From assembly GCA_036383895.1 (NCBI GenBank), contig DASVNK010000045.1, positions 62,001-126,000 on the forward strand: a stretch of DNA of 64,000 nt, read 5' to 3'. Made by a program: the position numbers and the translations under genes. Position 1 is the stretch's first letter. Each line of letters starts with the position of its first letter. This document shows positions 44,539-53,366 of this stretch, piece after piece. The stretch is from DASVNK01 sp036383895. GTDB lineage: Bacteria > Verrucomicrobiota > Verrucomicrobiia > Limisphaerales > SXQI01. The notes below the pieces were generated by a model, which saw only the letters and a program-made list of their open reading frames with translations, made no database searches and had not been told where the DNA came from.

Positions 44539-46620
44539 CTAATCTCGCGCCGGAAACTCTAGATTAAACTTCGCACCCCCGAGGCCGCCATGTGCATCTG
44601 CAGAGATTGATCCGCCAAGGTCACCGACTGCATCCCGAACAATTGTTAAACCGAGTCCAGTGCCCTCCTCTGTCGTCGTCTTTCCAGGAAGCCAAATATC
44701 TTCGGTTGAGATTCCCACAATTCCGGGGCCGTTATCCTCTACGGTAAGAAAAAGTCTAGTTCCTGCCTTACGCGTCCGAAATAAAATTCGACGGGAGGTC
44801 GGCACTTCTTCGATTTCCGGCGTCGTACTTTGCCGCGCAAAAGCTCGGAGACTGTTATTGATGAGATTTGTCAGTATTGCTTCATACGCCGCTCGGCTCC
44901 CCCAAGTGTAATCAGGCTCGGCGGTAAAGTCGTATTCGGGATTCACATGCCTGAGTGCGAGGTACGGCCTAAGCAACTCGATGACTTCATAAATCATTTC
45001 ATGAAGTGATTGTTTCCCTCGCCTACGTTTCTCATGCTGAAGGAGCTTTAAAGTGACTTCGCCAAAGGCGAGTAACGCATTTGCCGACGCTCGGACTTGA
45101 GTTACCGCTTCGCCGCTGAGCTGAGGAAAAGAAGGTATTTTGGGATCTCCGAGGAGATATTCTAATGTCGAAGCGGATCGCAGTATTATGTTCAAAGGTT
45201 GGTTCGATTGGTGCGCGAACGCAGCCGCCGTCGTTCCGACCGTCCCGAGCGTTTGATAAAGTTGACGTTCATCAACCAACCAAGCGAGCTCTGCTTCGTG
45301 AGCGGCCCTTTGAGCAGCAACTGCTTTTTCTATCGGCTTCCGAAGTGGTTCGGGGAGTTTCTCAAGTTCTTTCTGCAGTTTCGCTTCCGCATCAGTCTTT
45401 TTAACTTGAGCTTCAGTGCGCTCAGCTTTCCTCCGCTTCTCGCGCGCTTTGAGACGCTCGTCGGCCATCCATTCGAGGACATCGCCAGCGAACCGCCACA
45501 ATTCGCGGAACGGCTCGTTAGAGACAAAGCCCTGACGATCGGTTTTTTGATGAAAATGTGCTTTCGGATCATCTGTGGTGACACGACCAATAGAGTTGTT
45601 TGTGCTTGGTCGCACCTCTGGGGATCTGACCCGTCGCAAATTCATGTCTAACCAATCATTACCGGGATCGCCATAAGGCCCAACGCGAATTCCTCTATGA
45701 TAAACATGGACACCACCGAACTCGCCAAGCCATTTTCTGAGCTCACTTATGCGGACGCTCCGGGTGGAGAAGCGTTTTCCGTCCAGGACAAACTCCCATA
45801 ACTCGAAAGTTAGTGGCGGGGCTTGGTAACGGCTGTTCTCCTTTCCCTCTGCCAAGGCGCCGTGGCTAGCTCGAAATAAAACCTGGCCAGCTGCGTTTAG
45901 TACCTGGGCACTTCCGTATCCGTTTGAGTCGATCGTTGCCAATAAGTGATAGTCACAATCCGCAAAATAGCCTTTTCCTGCGCGTTCAACTACATGGGCG
46001 AACTCTTCGGTTTCGAGCCGCGGTTTAAACCCAATTGAGCCACCAAAGGGATCAGCCAGAAGCAGCATCGCTCGCGCTAGCCGACGCACATCTTCCGAAC
46101 GCCACGCGAACGTTATATCTTCGACAATAACTTCGCTGCCGGATCTACTCTGTTCGGATCGCTTGCTTTCGATAATGTCGAGGGGAATATCTTCAACGAG
46201 ATGAGCTTTATCGAAACGGCTCCAATCTAAATCCAGCCTGTACTCGAATTTCGGTCGGCTACGTGGCCGAGTAATTAACGTCGCTTTCTTTCCTAGGCGC
46301 AACGCTCCCAATCTTCCCAATCCTTTGCTGCCAACAAATAGCCGGCCGCCGGGACTTCTTGTAGTCCCCGATTTCTCCGATTCCCCAACCACGAGCCATC
46401 CATCTCTAATCTGCTCTGGTAACATACCGTTACCATCGTCGGCGACACGGATCCTCCCGCCCGGAAGATGCGCTTCCTCAAGAAATACGGTGCACGACTC
46501 TGCGTCCGCGTCGTAGGAATTCTTGACCAGTTCGAGAATCCCTTGATCTGGACTCGGGTTTAACTCCTCGCCAAGCAGCCTTAAGACGGCAGTTGAGAAC
46601 CGCAATCTTTCGTCACTCAT
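44539..46620 (-). CDS. Dual-GHKL ATPase: MORC/Hsp90-like N-terminus with C-terminal histidine kinase
   Basis: A 693-residue soluble protein. N-terminal GHKL ATPase: GILELVKNSYDADA (Glu30, Asn34), VADDGNGM (61-66), VGSKGLGRLGALRLG. The following region (about 120-330) resembles the transducer domain of Hsp90/MORC proteins. A charged coiled coil spans about 385-450. Then comes a histidine-kinase core: H-box TTAAAFAHQSNQPLNIIL (His470), N-box LTNLINNSLRAF, VEDNGPGI and GTGLGLTIVRDAVGDLGGS. There is no membrane helix, so the signal is cytosolic. Such MORC-like/kinase fusions are associated with restriction-modification and conflict loci. The start overlaps the methylase gene by 8 bp. Confidence 0.92.
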   Translation of the reverse strand: MSDERLRFSTAVLRLLGEELNPSPDQGILELVKNSYDADAESCTVFLEEAHLPGGRIRVADDGNGMLPEQIRDGWLVVGESEKSGTTRSPGGRLFVGSKGLGRLGALRLGKKATLITRPRSRPKFEYRLDLDWSRFDKAHLVEDIPLDIIESKRSEQSRSGSEVIVEDITFAWRSEDVRRLARAMLLLADPFGGSIGFKPRLETEEFAHVVERAGKGYFADCDYHLLATIDSNGYGSAQVLNAAGQVLFRASHGALAEGKENSRYQAPPLTFELWEFVLDGKRFSTRSVRISELRKWLGEFGGVHVYHRGIRVGPYGDPGNDWLDMNLRRVRSPEVRPSTNNSIGRVTTDDPKAHFHQKTDRQGFVSNEPFRELWRFAGDVLEWMADERLKAREKRRKAERTEAQVKKTDAEAKLQKELEKLPEPLRKPIEKAVAAQRAAHEAELAWLVDERQLYQTLGTVGTTAAAFAHQSNQPLNIILRSASTLEYLLGDPKIPSFPQLSGEAVTQVRASANALLAFGEVTLKLLQHEKRRRGKQSLHEMIYEVIELLRPYLALRHVNPEYDFTAEPDYTWGSRAAYEAILTNLINNSLRAFARQSTTPEIEEVPTSRRILFRTRKAGTRLFLTVEDNGPGIVGISTEDIWLPGKTTTEEGTGLGLTIVRDAVGDLGGSISADAHGGLGGAKFNLEFPARD

Positions 46621-47911
46621 GTTTTTTGGCCCACATCGGAAGTTCTCGCAGCACTCCGACTGTCAGATGCCGGCAACGAATTCGGTGATCCAACCATTTT
46701 TTTGTCCGGGCGTCGCGTAGATTCGTGAGTAAAGACTCACATTCATCAATTCGACCGCTCTTTGGCTTCAGTACCAGCAGATGGTTCTCTACGGCGACTT
46801 TATCCTGACCGGTCACAATTGATCCTACCGCTCTCGCGTTGTCACGAGGGCTGGATGTACGGCGGACCGTAACGAACGGTGGAGCAACAACAGCCCCCTC
46901 GAACCGCCTGTGCAGTTTTAGCTCCGGTATAGTGCTCCAAGGAGTAACCGACTTGGCAGTGGCGAAGGGGTGCCAAGCGCCGCGATTTGGATCTCGGTGG
47001 GGCACCACGGCGCCAACACTTACTTCAAAGAAGTCTCCAATGACACCATACTGAGCTTTGGAGCTCGCCTGCCACCATTTGATTTGTTTTCCGTGACCTA
47101 CGGTTCCTTCGATGATGAAAACGTCGATATCAGCGTATTTATCAAAACGACCGTAAGGTTGCACCCGCACAATCTTGAGGTTTTCGGATATCAATTTACG
47201 CCATCGTTCATATCTGGTGCCGGTCCGTAAAACATCTGGGAGTATTGCTACTACCTGCGTCTTCGGTTGCGCCTGTTTGATACAACTTTCGAGGAGAAGA
47301 GCCGCGAGCGATACCTTCCCCGACGTCCAGTTACACTCCCGCGGAGCGGAAACTTTTCCAAACGGAGGGTTCATCACCAGTGTCAGAACTGTGTCCTGAT
47401 CGTGCGCATCCCTTGCGTCTCCCCTTTTGATCCCAGGAAACAGTTTGTCGACTTTTGGGGGACGTCCACCCTGAAGGCGAGCACCACGTGAGATCGCTTT
47501 CAGAACAAGGCGACGTTTAGCGACTGTTAAAAACTCGTGGAAAAGATCATTTCCGCGAAGTAACGATTCCCAGGTAGCTAACGTTGAGAGTAGATTTCGG
47601 GAAACGGGAAGCTCATCCGCCCAGCGCAGAAGCAGGTCGCCAGCACCACAAGTTGGATCGAAAACGGGGTTGCGAAGCAGTCGTCCCCGCTGTGTCAGCG
47701 GATTCAAAGCAAGATCAGCGAGATGCGGGCTCGTAAAATACGCGCCAGCTCGCCAGATTGAGCTTTCATTCCCGGCGCCGTGAAGGATCTCGGCGGGCTG
47801 ATGCATTAACACCTTCTTAACTGCTTCTGCTCTGTGGTAGGGTCGTTGCCCCCACTCGATTTCATCGAGGAGAGCGTCTAGCTGTTCAGCGTACTTGAGA
47901 AACGGCTTCAT
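46613..47911 (-). CDS. N6-adenine DNA methyltransferase (N-6 DNA methylase family)
   Basis: A 432-residue protein with the SAM-binding motif VFDPTCGAGDLLLRWADEL (83-91) and catalytic motif LVMNPPFGKVSA (NPPF 181-184), both of the N6-adenine family. The later part VAILPDVLRTGTRYERWRKL and the C-terminal MILIEG-like region resemble the target-recognition-free portion of type I/IIG methylases. No separate specificity subunit or restriction gene is adjacent, so it may mark self DNA or sense non-self. It is the first gene of the operon, translated from ATG 47909-47911, which overlaps a short leader frame. Confidence 0.88.
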   Translation of the reverse strand: MKPFLKYAEQLDALLDEIEWGQRPYHRAEAVKKVLMHQPAEILHGAGNESSIWRAGAYFTSPHLADLALNPLTQRGRLLRNPVFDPTCGAGDLLLRWADELPVSRNLLSTLATWESLLRGNDLFHEFLTVAKRRLVLKAISRGARLQGGRPPKVDKLFPGIKRGDARDAHDQDTVLTLVMNPPFGKVSAPRECNWTSGKVSLAALLLESCIKQAQPKTQVVAILPDVLRTGTRYERWRKLISENLKIVRVQPYGRFDKYADIDVFIIEGTVGHGKQIKWWQASSKAQYGVIGDFFEVSVGAVVPHRDPNRGAWHPFATAKSVTPWSTIPELKLHRRFEGAVVAPPFVTVRRTSSPRDNARAVGSIVTGQDKVAVENHLLVLKPKSGRIDECESLLTNLRDARTKKWLDHRIRCRHLTVGVLRELPMWAKKHE

Positions 47912-47943
47912 CCTGAGGTGCCCGTGAAGTATGGTGTAAGCAA
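47908..47943 (-). CDS. Possible 11-residue leader peptide coupled to the methylase start
   Basis: An exceptionally strong Shine-Dalgarno sequence (AAGGAGGTGA on the minus strand, about 47953-47962) is 9 nt before a TTG at 47941-47943. That TTG opens an 11-codon frame (MLTPYFTGTSG) whose TGA overlaps the methylase ATG (GGATGA). The geometry fits translational coupling. An alternative is initiation at ATC, in frame with the methylase and 5 nt after the same ribosome-binding site. Confidence 0.35.
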   Translation of the reverse strand: MLTPYFTGTSG

Positions 47944-48095
47944 CGATTTACGTCACCTCCTTAATGGATTTTGTAACGTTTATGGCGAGAGGCTGCACCT
48001 AGTGAAGCGAACGAAGAGAACGGGAGCGCGCGATCGTTAAGAATTCTGCAAAAGCTCCGGGGACCTTCGCGCCACCGACTGGGAGAATGCAGAAG

Positions 48096-48130
48096 CTGCA
48101 GAAGTGGGACTCGTGGACCTCATCCCTCCG
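48096..48130. repeat. 35-bp dispersed repeat, copy 2
   Basis: Matches 34831-34865 at 31 of 35 positions. Confidence 0.75.
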
Positions 48131-48173
48131 CAATTGAGTAAAGCTCCGCAGGAGCGTCGCGCCACCAAGCAAA

Positions 48174-48246
48174 AGTGATGAGTGATGAGTGATGAGTGAT
48201 GGGCTATGGGCAATGGGCAATGGGCTATGGGCGATGGGCGATGAGG
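48174..48246. repeat. Heptamer tandem array (TGATGAG/YRATGGG), about 10 units
   Basis: Three TGATGAG units, then TGATGGG, CTATGGG, CAATGGG, CAATGGG, CTATGGG, CGATGGG and CGATGAG: ten consecutive 7-base units with constant ATG-core. It lies just upstream of the DUF1549/1553 gene and matches the short array at 40446. Confidence 0.85.
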
Positions 48247-48294
48247 TTGGGCAGATCACTTGCGGGGGCGGGCGGAATCTTTAACCTTAGGACA

Positions 48295-51200
48295 ATGCGA
48301 ATGTCCGGACTGCTGATGTTGTTTGCTGCTTTGGCCAGCTTTTCGCTGATCCGGGGCGCGGCGGAATCGGACGCTGATTTCTTTGAGAGGCGGATTCGGC
48401 CGGTGTTGGTGGAGCATTGTTACAGTTGCCACAGCGCGGAGAGTGAGAAGGTGAAGGGTGGGTTGCTGCTGGATTCGAAGGCGGGCGTGGCGCGCGGTGG
48501 GGAGAGCGGACCGGTGATTGTGCCGGGGGATGTGGAGGGGAGTTTGTTGATTAAGGCGGTGCGGTGGGGGGATGAGAAGTTGCAGATGCCGCCGAAGAAG
48601 AAGTTGTCGGCGAGTGCGATCGCGGACCTGGAAGCGTGGGTGAAGTTGGGGGCGAAGTATCCGGAGAGTGCGACCGATGCTACGAAAGCGACGAATGGTT
48701 TGGCAGGGGCGCAGAGGAAGGCAGTGGATCATTGGGCGTTTAAGAAGCCGCAGAAGTTTTCGGTGCCGGCGGTGAAGGAGGGGAGTTGGCCGCGGACGGA
48801 GATGGATCATTTTATCCTGGCGAAGTTGGAGGCGGAGAATTTGAGGCCAGCGGCAGGGGCGGATCGGCGGACGTGGTTGCGGCGGGCGAGTTATGATCTG
48901 ACAGGGTTGCCGCCGAGTTACGAGGAGGTGCTGGCGTTCGAGCAGGACAATTCGCCGGAAGCCTACGAGCGGGTGATCGATCGGTTGCTGGATTCGCCGG
49001 CGTATGGGGAGCGTTGGGGGCGGCATTGGCTGGATGTGGCGCGGTTCGCGGATACGAAGGGTTATGTGTATTCGGATCGCGAGGAGCCGCAGTTTGTGCA
49101 TTCGCATGTGTATCGGGATTGGGTGATGAAGGCGTTCAACGAGGACATGCCTTACGACGAGTTTTTGGTGGCGCAAATTGCGGGGGATCAGCTTGAGACG
49201 AAAGGTTTGGAAGGATTGGATTCGCCGCTGGCGGGGATGGGATTTCTGACGGTGGGGCGACGGTTCCTCGGGGTGACGCATGACATTATCGATGACCGGA
49301 TCGATACGCTGACGAAGGCGACGCAGGGGCTGACGGTGAGTTGCGCGCGGTGTCACGACCACAAGTTCGATCCGATTTCGATCCAGGATTATTACTCGCT
49401 GTATGGGGTGTTCTCGGCATCGACGGAGCGGAGTGTGCAGTTGGAATCGGCGCCGGCGGAGACGAAGGAGTTCGTGGAGTTTAAGAAGGGTTACGATGAG
49501 CGGGTGGCGAAGTTGCAAGGGAGTTTTGAGAAACATAGGGGCGAGTTGCTGGCGAAGGTGCGGGCGAAGACGACGGAGTATCTGCTGGCGGTGCTGGAGG
49601 CGGATAAGTTGCCGACGGAGGATCATTATGAGATTCGCGGGCCGGAGGATTTGAATCCGACGATCGCGCGGCAGTGGCAGAGTTATTTGTTCCAGACGGC
49701 GAAGGAGTTTCATCCGGTATGGGCGCCGTGGCATGAGTTTGCGAAGTTGCCGAAGAGCGAATTTGCGGAGCGGGCGCGACAGTTGAATCTGCAAAGCAAC
49801 ACGAACTTGAACGCGGCGGTGCGGACGGCGTTTGTGACGAATGCGCCGGGGTCGATGGTGGAGGTGGCGAAGGTTTATGGGGCGTTGTTGGCGGAGGTGA
49901 ATCGGAAGCATTTGGAGAAGGCGGAGCTGGGCGCGGCGGAGCGGGAATTGCGGGAGTTGGAGGATGTGCTTTATGGGGCGGAGTCGCCGGTGGCGGTGCC
50001 GGCGGGTTCGGTGTGGGATGTAGAATGGTTTTTTCACGAAGCGGTGCGGGTGGAGTTCGGGAAGCTGCAGTCGGAGATTGATCGGTGGATTATCAAGGCG
50101 GCGGGTGCGCCGAAATTTGCGGTGACGTTGGTGGATCGGCCGAACCAGAAAAATCCGCGGGTGTTCCGGCGCGGGAATCCGGCGAATCGCGGGGAGGAAG
50201 TGCCGCGGCGGTATTTGGAATTGATCGCGGGCGCGGATGGGAAGGCGTTTGCGAACGGGAGCGGGCGGCTGGAGATGGCGCAGATGATCGCGAGCGCGGA
50301 AAATCCGCTGACGGCGCGGGTGATGGTGAATAGGGTTTGGGCGAATCATTTCGGCGAGGGGCTGGTGCGGACGTTGAATGATTTCGGGACGCGGAGTGAG
50401 GCGCCGACGCATCCGGAATTGCTGGATTGGCTTGCGACCTATTTTGTGGAGAACAGGTGGTCGGTGAAGAAGTTGCATCGACTGATCATGCTTTCGAGGA
50501 CGTATCAGCAGAGCGCGACGGCGAGCGAGGAGGCGGTGGCGCGGGACCCGCAGAATCGGTTGCTGTCGCATATGAACCGGCGGCGGTTGGGATTTGAGGA
50601 GTTACGGGATTCGCTGTTGCGCGCGAGCGGGGAACTGACGCTTGAAGCGGGCGGGAAACCGCAGGCGCTGTTTGGGCCGAAGCTGGTGGCGAAGCGGGCG
50701 GTGTATGGATTTGTGGACCGACAGTTTCTGCCGGGGGTGTATCGGGTGTTCGATTTTCCGAATCCGGATTTGCCGTCAGGACAACGGGCGTTGACGACGG
50801 TCCCGCAACAGGCGCTGTATTTGATGAACAACCGATTTTTGATGGACCGGGCGCGGGTATTGAATGCGGGTGCGGAGGGAAGTTCAGCGGAGCGGCGCGT
50901 TGCGGAATTGTATCGGAGAGTATTTCAGCGCGAGCCGTCGAGTGAGGAAATGAAATCGGCGTTGGCGTTTGTGGAATCGGCGGAAGCACTCAAGACGCCT
51001 GAGCCTCCCCCACCCCCGCCGCCGAGCGCGTGGAGTTATGGATATGGCAAAGTTGTTTCCGGGAAGATCGGGGCGTTCAAGGAACTGCCGCATTTTGCGG
51101 AGAACGCCTGGCAGGGCGGGAATGATTATCCGGATGCGAAGTTGGGTTGGGTGAAATTGACGGAGGAGGGAGGTCACGCGGGGAATGATCTGGATCATGC

Positions 51201-51621
51201 TGCGATTCGACGTTGGACCGCGCCGGTGAGCGGGGAGTTCCGGATTAGCGGCGTGCTCGAACACAAGCGCAAGGAGGGAGATGGAATACACGCGGCGGTG
51301 GTGAGTTCGCGCCAGGGCGTGCTGGGCGAATGGAACCTGCACAATGTTAAAACCAAAACTGAGTTTGAGCGTGTTCAACTGGAGAAAGGCGACACAATCG
51401 ATTTCGTGGTGGATATTCGCGGGACGCTGAACAATGACGATTTCGTTTGGACACCAACGATTAAGCAGATCGTCGAAGCGTCGGCGAAATATGAGAAGAG
51501 TGAATGGGACGCGAAGAAGGAGTTTGGCGGTCCGCCGCAGATTGCGCCGGCGCCGTTGAAGCCGTGGGAGAGCCTGGCGCAGGCATTGCTGATTTCGAAC
51601 GAGTTTGTATTTGTAGATTAA
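48295..51621 (+). CDS. Planctomycete-type cytochrome c / DUF1549 / DUF1553 protein
   Basis: An 1108-residue exported protein. After a signal peptide (to about residue 20) is a cytochrome-like CXXCH site in VEHCYSCHSAESEKVKGGLL, then DUF1549 (DHFILAKLEAENLRPAAGAD, DLTGLPPSYEEV) with a second CXXCH in VSCARCHDHKFDPISIQDYY, and DUF1553 (MVNRVWANHFGEGLVRTLND, PTHPELLDWLA). This three-domain protein family is nearly confined to planctomycetes and verrucomicrobia and is often paired with a DUF1501 sulfatase-like gene, which is not present here. Its enzymatic role is not established. The ATG at 48295 has a TTAGGA site upstream; a frame open further upstream runs through the heptamer array and is not coding. 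Confidence 0.95.
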   Translation: MRMSGLLMLFAALASFSLIRGAAESDADFFERRIRPVLVEHCYSCHSAESEKVKGGLLLDSKAGVARGGESGPVIVPGDVEGSLLIKAVRWGDEKLQMPPKKKLSASAIADLEAWVKLGAKYPESATDATKATNGLAGAQRKAVDHWAFKKPQKFSVPAVKEGSWPRTEMDHFILAKLEAENLRPAAGADRRTWLRRASYDLTGLPPSYEEVLAFEQDNSPEAYERVIDRLLDSPAYGERWGRHWLDVARFADTKGYVYSDREEPQFVHSHVYRDWVMKAFNEDMPYDEFLVAQIAGDQLETKGLEGLDSPLAGMGFLTVGRRFLGVTHDIIDDRIDTLTKATQGLTVSCARCHDHKFDPISIQDYYSLYGVFSASTERSVQLESAPAETKEFVEFKKGYDERVAKLQGSFEKHRGELLAKVRAKTTEYLLAVLEADKLPTEDHYEIRGPEDLNPTIARQWQSYLFQTAKEFHPVWAPWHEFAKLPKSEFAERARQLNLQSNTNLNAAVRTAFVTNAPGSMVEVAKVYGALLAEVNRKHLEKAELGAAERELRELEDVLYGAESPVAVPAGSVWDVEWFFHEAVRVEFGKLQSEIDRWIIKAAGAPKFAVTLVDRPNQKNPRVFRRGNPANRGEEVPRRYLELIAGADGKAFANGSGRLEMAQMIASAENPLTARVMVNRVWANHFGEGLVRTLNDFGTRSEAPTHPELLDWLATYFVENRWSVKKLHRLIMLSRTYQQSATASEEAVARDPQNRLLSHMNRRRLGFEELRDSLLRASGELTLEAGGKPQALFGPKLVAKRAVYGFVDRQFLPGVYRVFDFPNPDLPSGQRALTTVPQQALYLMNNRFLMDRARVLNAGAEGSSAERRVAELYRRVFQREPSSEEMKSALAFVESAEALKTPEPPPPPPPSAWSYGYGKVVSGKIGAFKELPHFAENAWQGGNDYPDAKLGWVKLTEEGGHAGNDLDHAAIRRWTAPVSGEFRISGVLEHKRKEGDGIHAAVVSSRQGVLGEWNLHNVKTKTEFERVQLEKGDTIDFVVDIRGTLNNDDFVWTPTIKQIVEASAKYEKSEWDAKKEFGGPPQIAPAPLKPWESLAQALLISNEFVFVD

Positions 51622-51627
51622 GGGAAA

Positions 51628-53082
51628 ATGGAAAACGGGATTTATGTGGCGAAGGGGGCGCAGGAGCATTTCTTGTTGCCGAAGATGGCGAATCGGCATG
51701 GGTTGATCGCGGGCGCGACGGGCACGGGGAAGACGGTGACGTTGAAAGTCATCGCGGAGAAGTTCAGTCGCATCGGCGTCCCAGTTTTTCTCGCGGATGT
51801 GAAGGGCGATCTGTCGGGGCTGGTCCGCGCTGGAACTGAAAATGTGAAGATTACCGAACGGATCGCGAAGCTGGGGCTGGCGGATTTTAAATTTGAGAGC
51901 GCGACGGTGGAGTTTTGGGATTTGTTTGGCGAAAACGGCCATCCGCTGAGGGCGACCATATCTGATATGGGACCGCTGCTGTTGGGGCGGTTGCTGAACC
52001 TGAACGAGACGCAGGCCGGAGTGCTGAACATCGTCTTTAAGATTGCGGACGATAACGGCTTGCTCCTGCTGGATTTGAAAGATCTGAAGTCGATGCTGCA
52101 GCACGTAGGCGACAAGGCGGCGGAGTTTCGGACTGAGTATGGGAATATCTCGTCGGTCAGTATTGGAGCGATCCAGCGGAATTTGCTCGTGCTCCAGGAA
52201 CAGGGCGGCGACAAGTTTTTCGGAGAACCTGCGCTAAACCTCGATGACTTGATGCAGACCGATCCGCAGGGGCGAGGTGTGATCAACATCCTTTCCGCGG
52301 AGAAGCTGGTTCATTCTCCGAAGATTTACGCCACGTTCCTGCTATGGTTGATCGCGGAATTGTTCGAAAATCTCCCCGAGGTCGGCGATCCGCAGAAGCC
52401 GAAGCTGGTTTTCTTTTTTGATGAAGCGCATTTGCTTTTTGATGAAGCGCCTCCCGCATTGCTCCAGAAGATTGAACAGGTGGTGCGGCTGATTCGTTCA
52501 AAAGGTGTGGGCATTTACTTTGTGACGCAGAACCCGTTGGACATTCCGGATTCTGTCCTGGGACAACTTGGCAATCGCGTTCAGCATGCGTTGCGTGCAT
52601 TCACGCCGCGCGATCAGAAGGCGGTGCGCGCGGCCGCGGAAACATTCCGGCAGAATCCTGCGATCAATGTGGAGCAGGCAATTACGGAACTGGCCGTTGG
52701 CGAAGCGTTGGTTTCTTTTCTCGATGCGGAAGGGCGGCCGACAATTGTGGATCGAGCGATGATTCTTCCGCCGCGCACGCAATTCCCGCCCATTTCTCCC
52801 GATGAACGCCAGCGGCTCATCGCGCAGTCGCCAGCAGGCGCGGTTTATGGAAGAACCGTTGATCGCGAATCGGCTTATGAGTTGCTGAAGAAGCGGGCCG
52901 AGACCTCACAAGCTGCAAAGGAACCTGCTCACCCCGAAGAAACAAAAAGCACAACCAAAAGCGGAACGTCCATGTGGGATGGTTTCCTGAAAAGCGCGGC
53001 GCGATCTATCGGGACGCAGGTTGGACGTGAGCTGATTCGGGGGGTGCTTGGTTCGATGACGGGCAGTCGTCGTCGTCGTTAG
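51628..53082 (+). CDS. DUF853 HerA-like ATPase (YjgR type)
   Basis: A 484-residue RecA-fold ATPase of the HerA/DUF853 family: Walker A AGATGTGKTVTLKVIAE, a characteristic FLADVKGDLSGL, Walker B LVFFFDEAHLLFDEAP and GVGIYFVTQNPLDIPDSVLG. The family includes E. coli YjgR; its biological role is not established, though HerA relatives pump DNA. It starts 6 bp after the DUF1553 gene stop, so the two are probably co-transcribed. The C-terminal tail is polar with an arginine-rich end. Confidence 0.93.
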   Translation: MENGIYVAKGAQEHFLLPKMANRHGLIAGATGTGKTVTLKVIAEKFSRIGVPVFLADVKGDLSGLVRAGTENVKITERIAKLGLADFKFESATVEFWDLFGENGHPLRATISDMGPLLLGRLLNLNETQAGVLNIVFKIADDNGLLLLDLKDLKSMLQHVGDKAAEFRTEYGNISSVSIGAIQRNLLVLQEQGGDKFFGEPALNLDDLMQTDPQGRGVINILSAEKLVHSPKIYATFLLWLIAELFENLPEVGDPQKPKLVFFFDEAHLLFDEAPPALLQKIEQVVRLIRSKGVGIYFVTQNPLDIPDSVLGQLGNRVQHALRAFTPRDQKAVRAAAETFRQNPAINVEQAITELAVGEALVSFLDAEGRPTIVDRAMILPPRTQFPPISPDERQRLIAQSPAGAVYGRTVDRESAYELLKKRAETSQAAKEPAHPEETKSTTKSGTSMWDGFLKSAARSIGTQVGRELIRGVLGSMTGSRRRR

Positions 53083-53118
53083 CTTGCATTTCGTGGCTAA
53101 GCAATGCTTACTCCAGCC

Positions 53119-53310
53119 ATGAAATTCCTCCACTTCGTCGCGGCGATAGCTGTGCTCCTTACGGTCGGTTGCGCCACTGATCCTGAAGGAAAGAACCTCG
53201 TTGATGGCACAGTGAAAAAACGGTCATCGGGTTATCAGCCGAGGGAACAAGACGATCGACTGCCGCACCAGAAACGAATGGAAGATCAAGTTTACCATCC
53301 GTGGCGTTGA
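53119..53310 (+). CDS. Small outer-membrane-type lipoprotein
   Basis: From ATG 53119 it encodes 63 residues with a lipoprotein signal peptide ending in the lipobox LTVGC (MKFLHFVAAIAVLLTVGC). The mature part is about 45 residues, polar and basic, with no known domain. An upstream ATG at 53104 would add five residues before the signal. It lies alone between the HerA-like gene and hemL. Confidence 0.7.
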   Translation: MKFLHFVAAIAVLLTVGCATDPEGKNLVDGTVKKRSSGYQPREQDDRLPHQKRMEDQVYHPWR

Positions 53311-53366
53311 AACTCGATTCGCGCTCTGAAGTAGCATTTTCTTTTTCGCGCCGTTAGGGTCGCGGC

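Larger units (their letters stand above)
47912..48294. other. Intergenic region with the cassette's control region and repeats
   Basis: Apart from the leader frame and its ribosome-binding site, it contains the 35-bp repeat copy 2 (48096-48130) and the heptamer array (48174-48246). No gene is supported. Confidence 0.5.

Noticed and set aside
48256..50571. 771-codon minus-strand frame opposite the DUF1549/1553 gene
   Set aside because: Arg/Pro/His/Leu/Gln-rich nonsense composition; the plus strand carries CXXCH and DUF1553 motifs.
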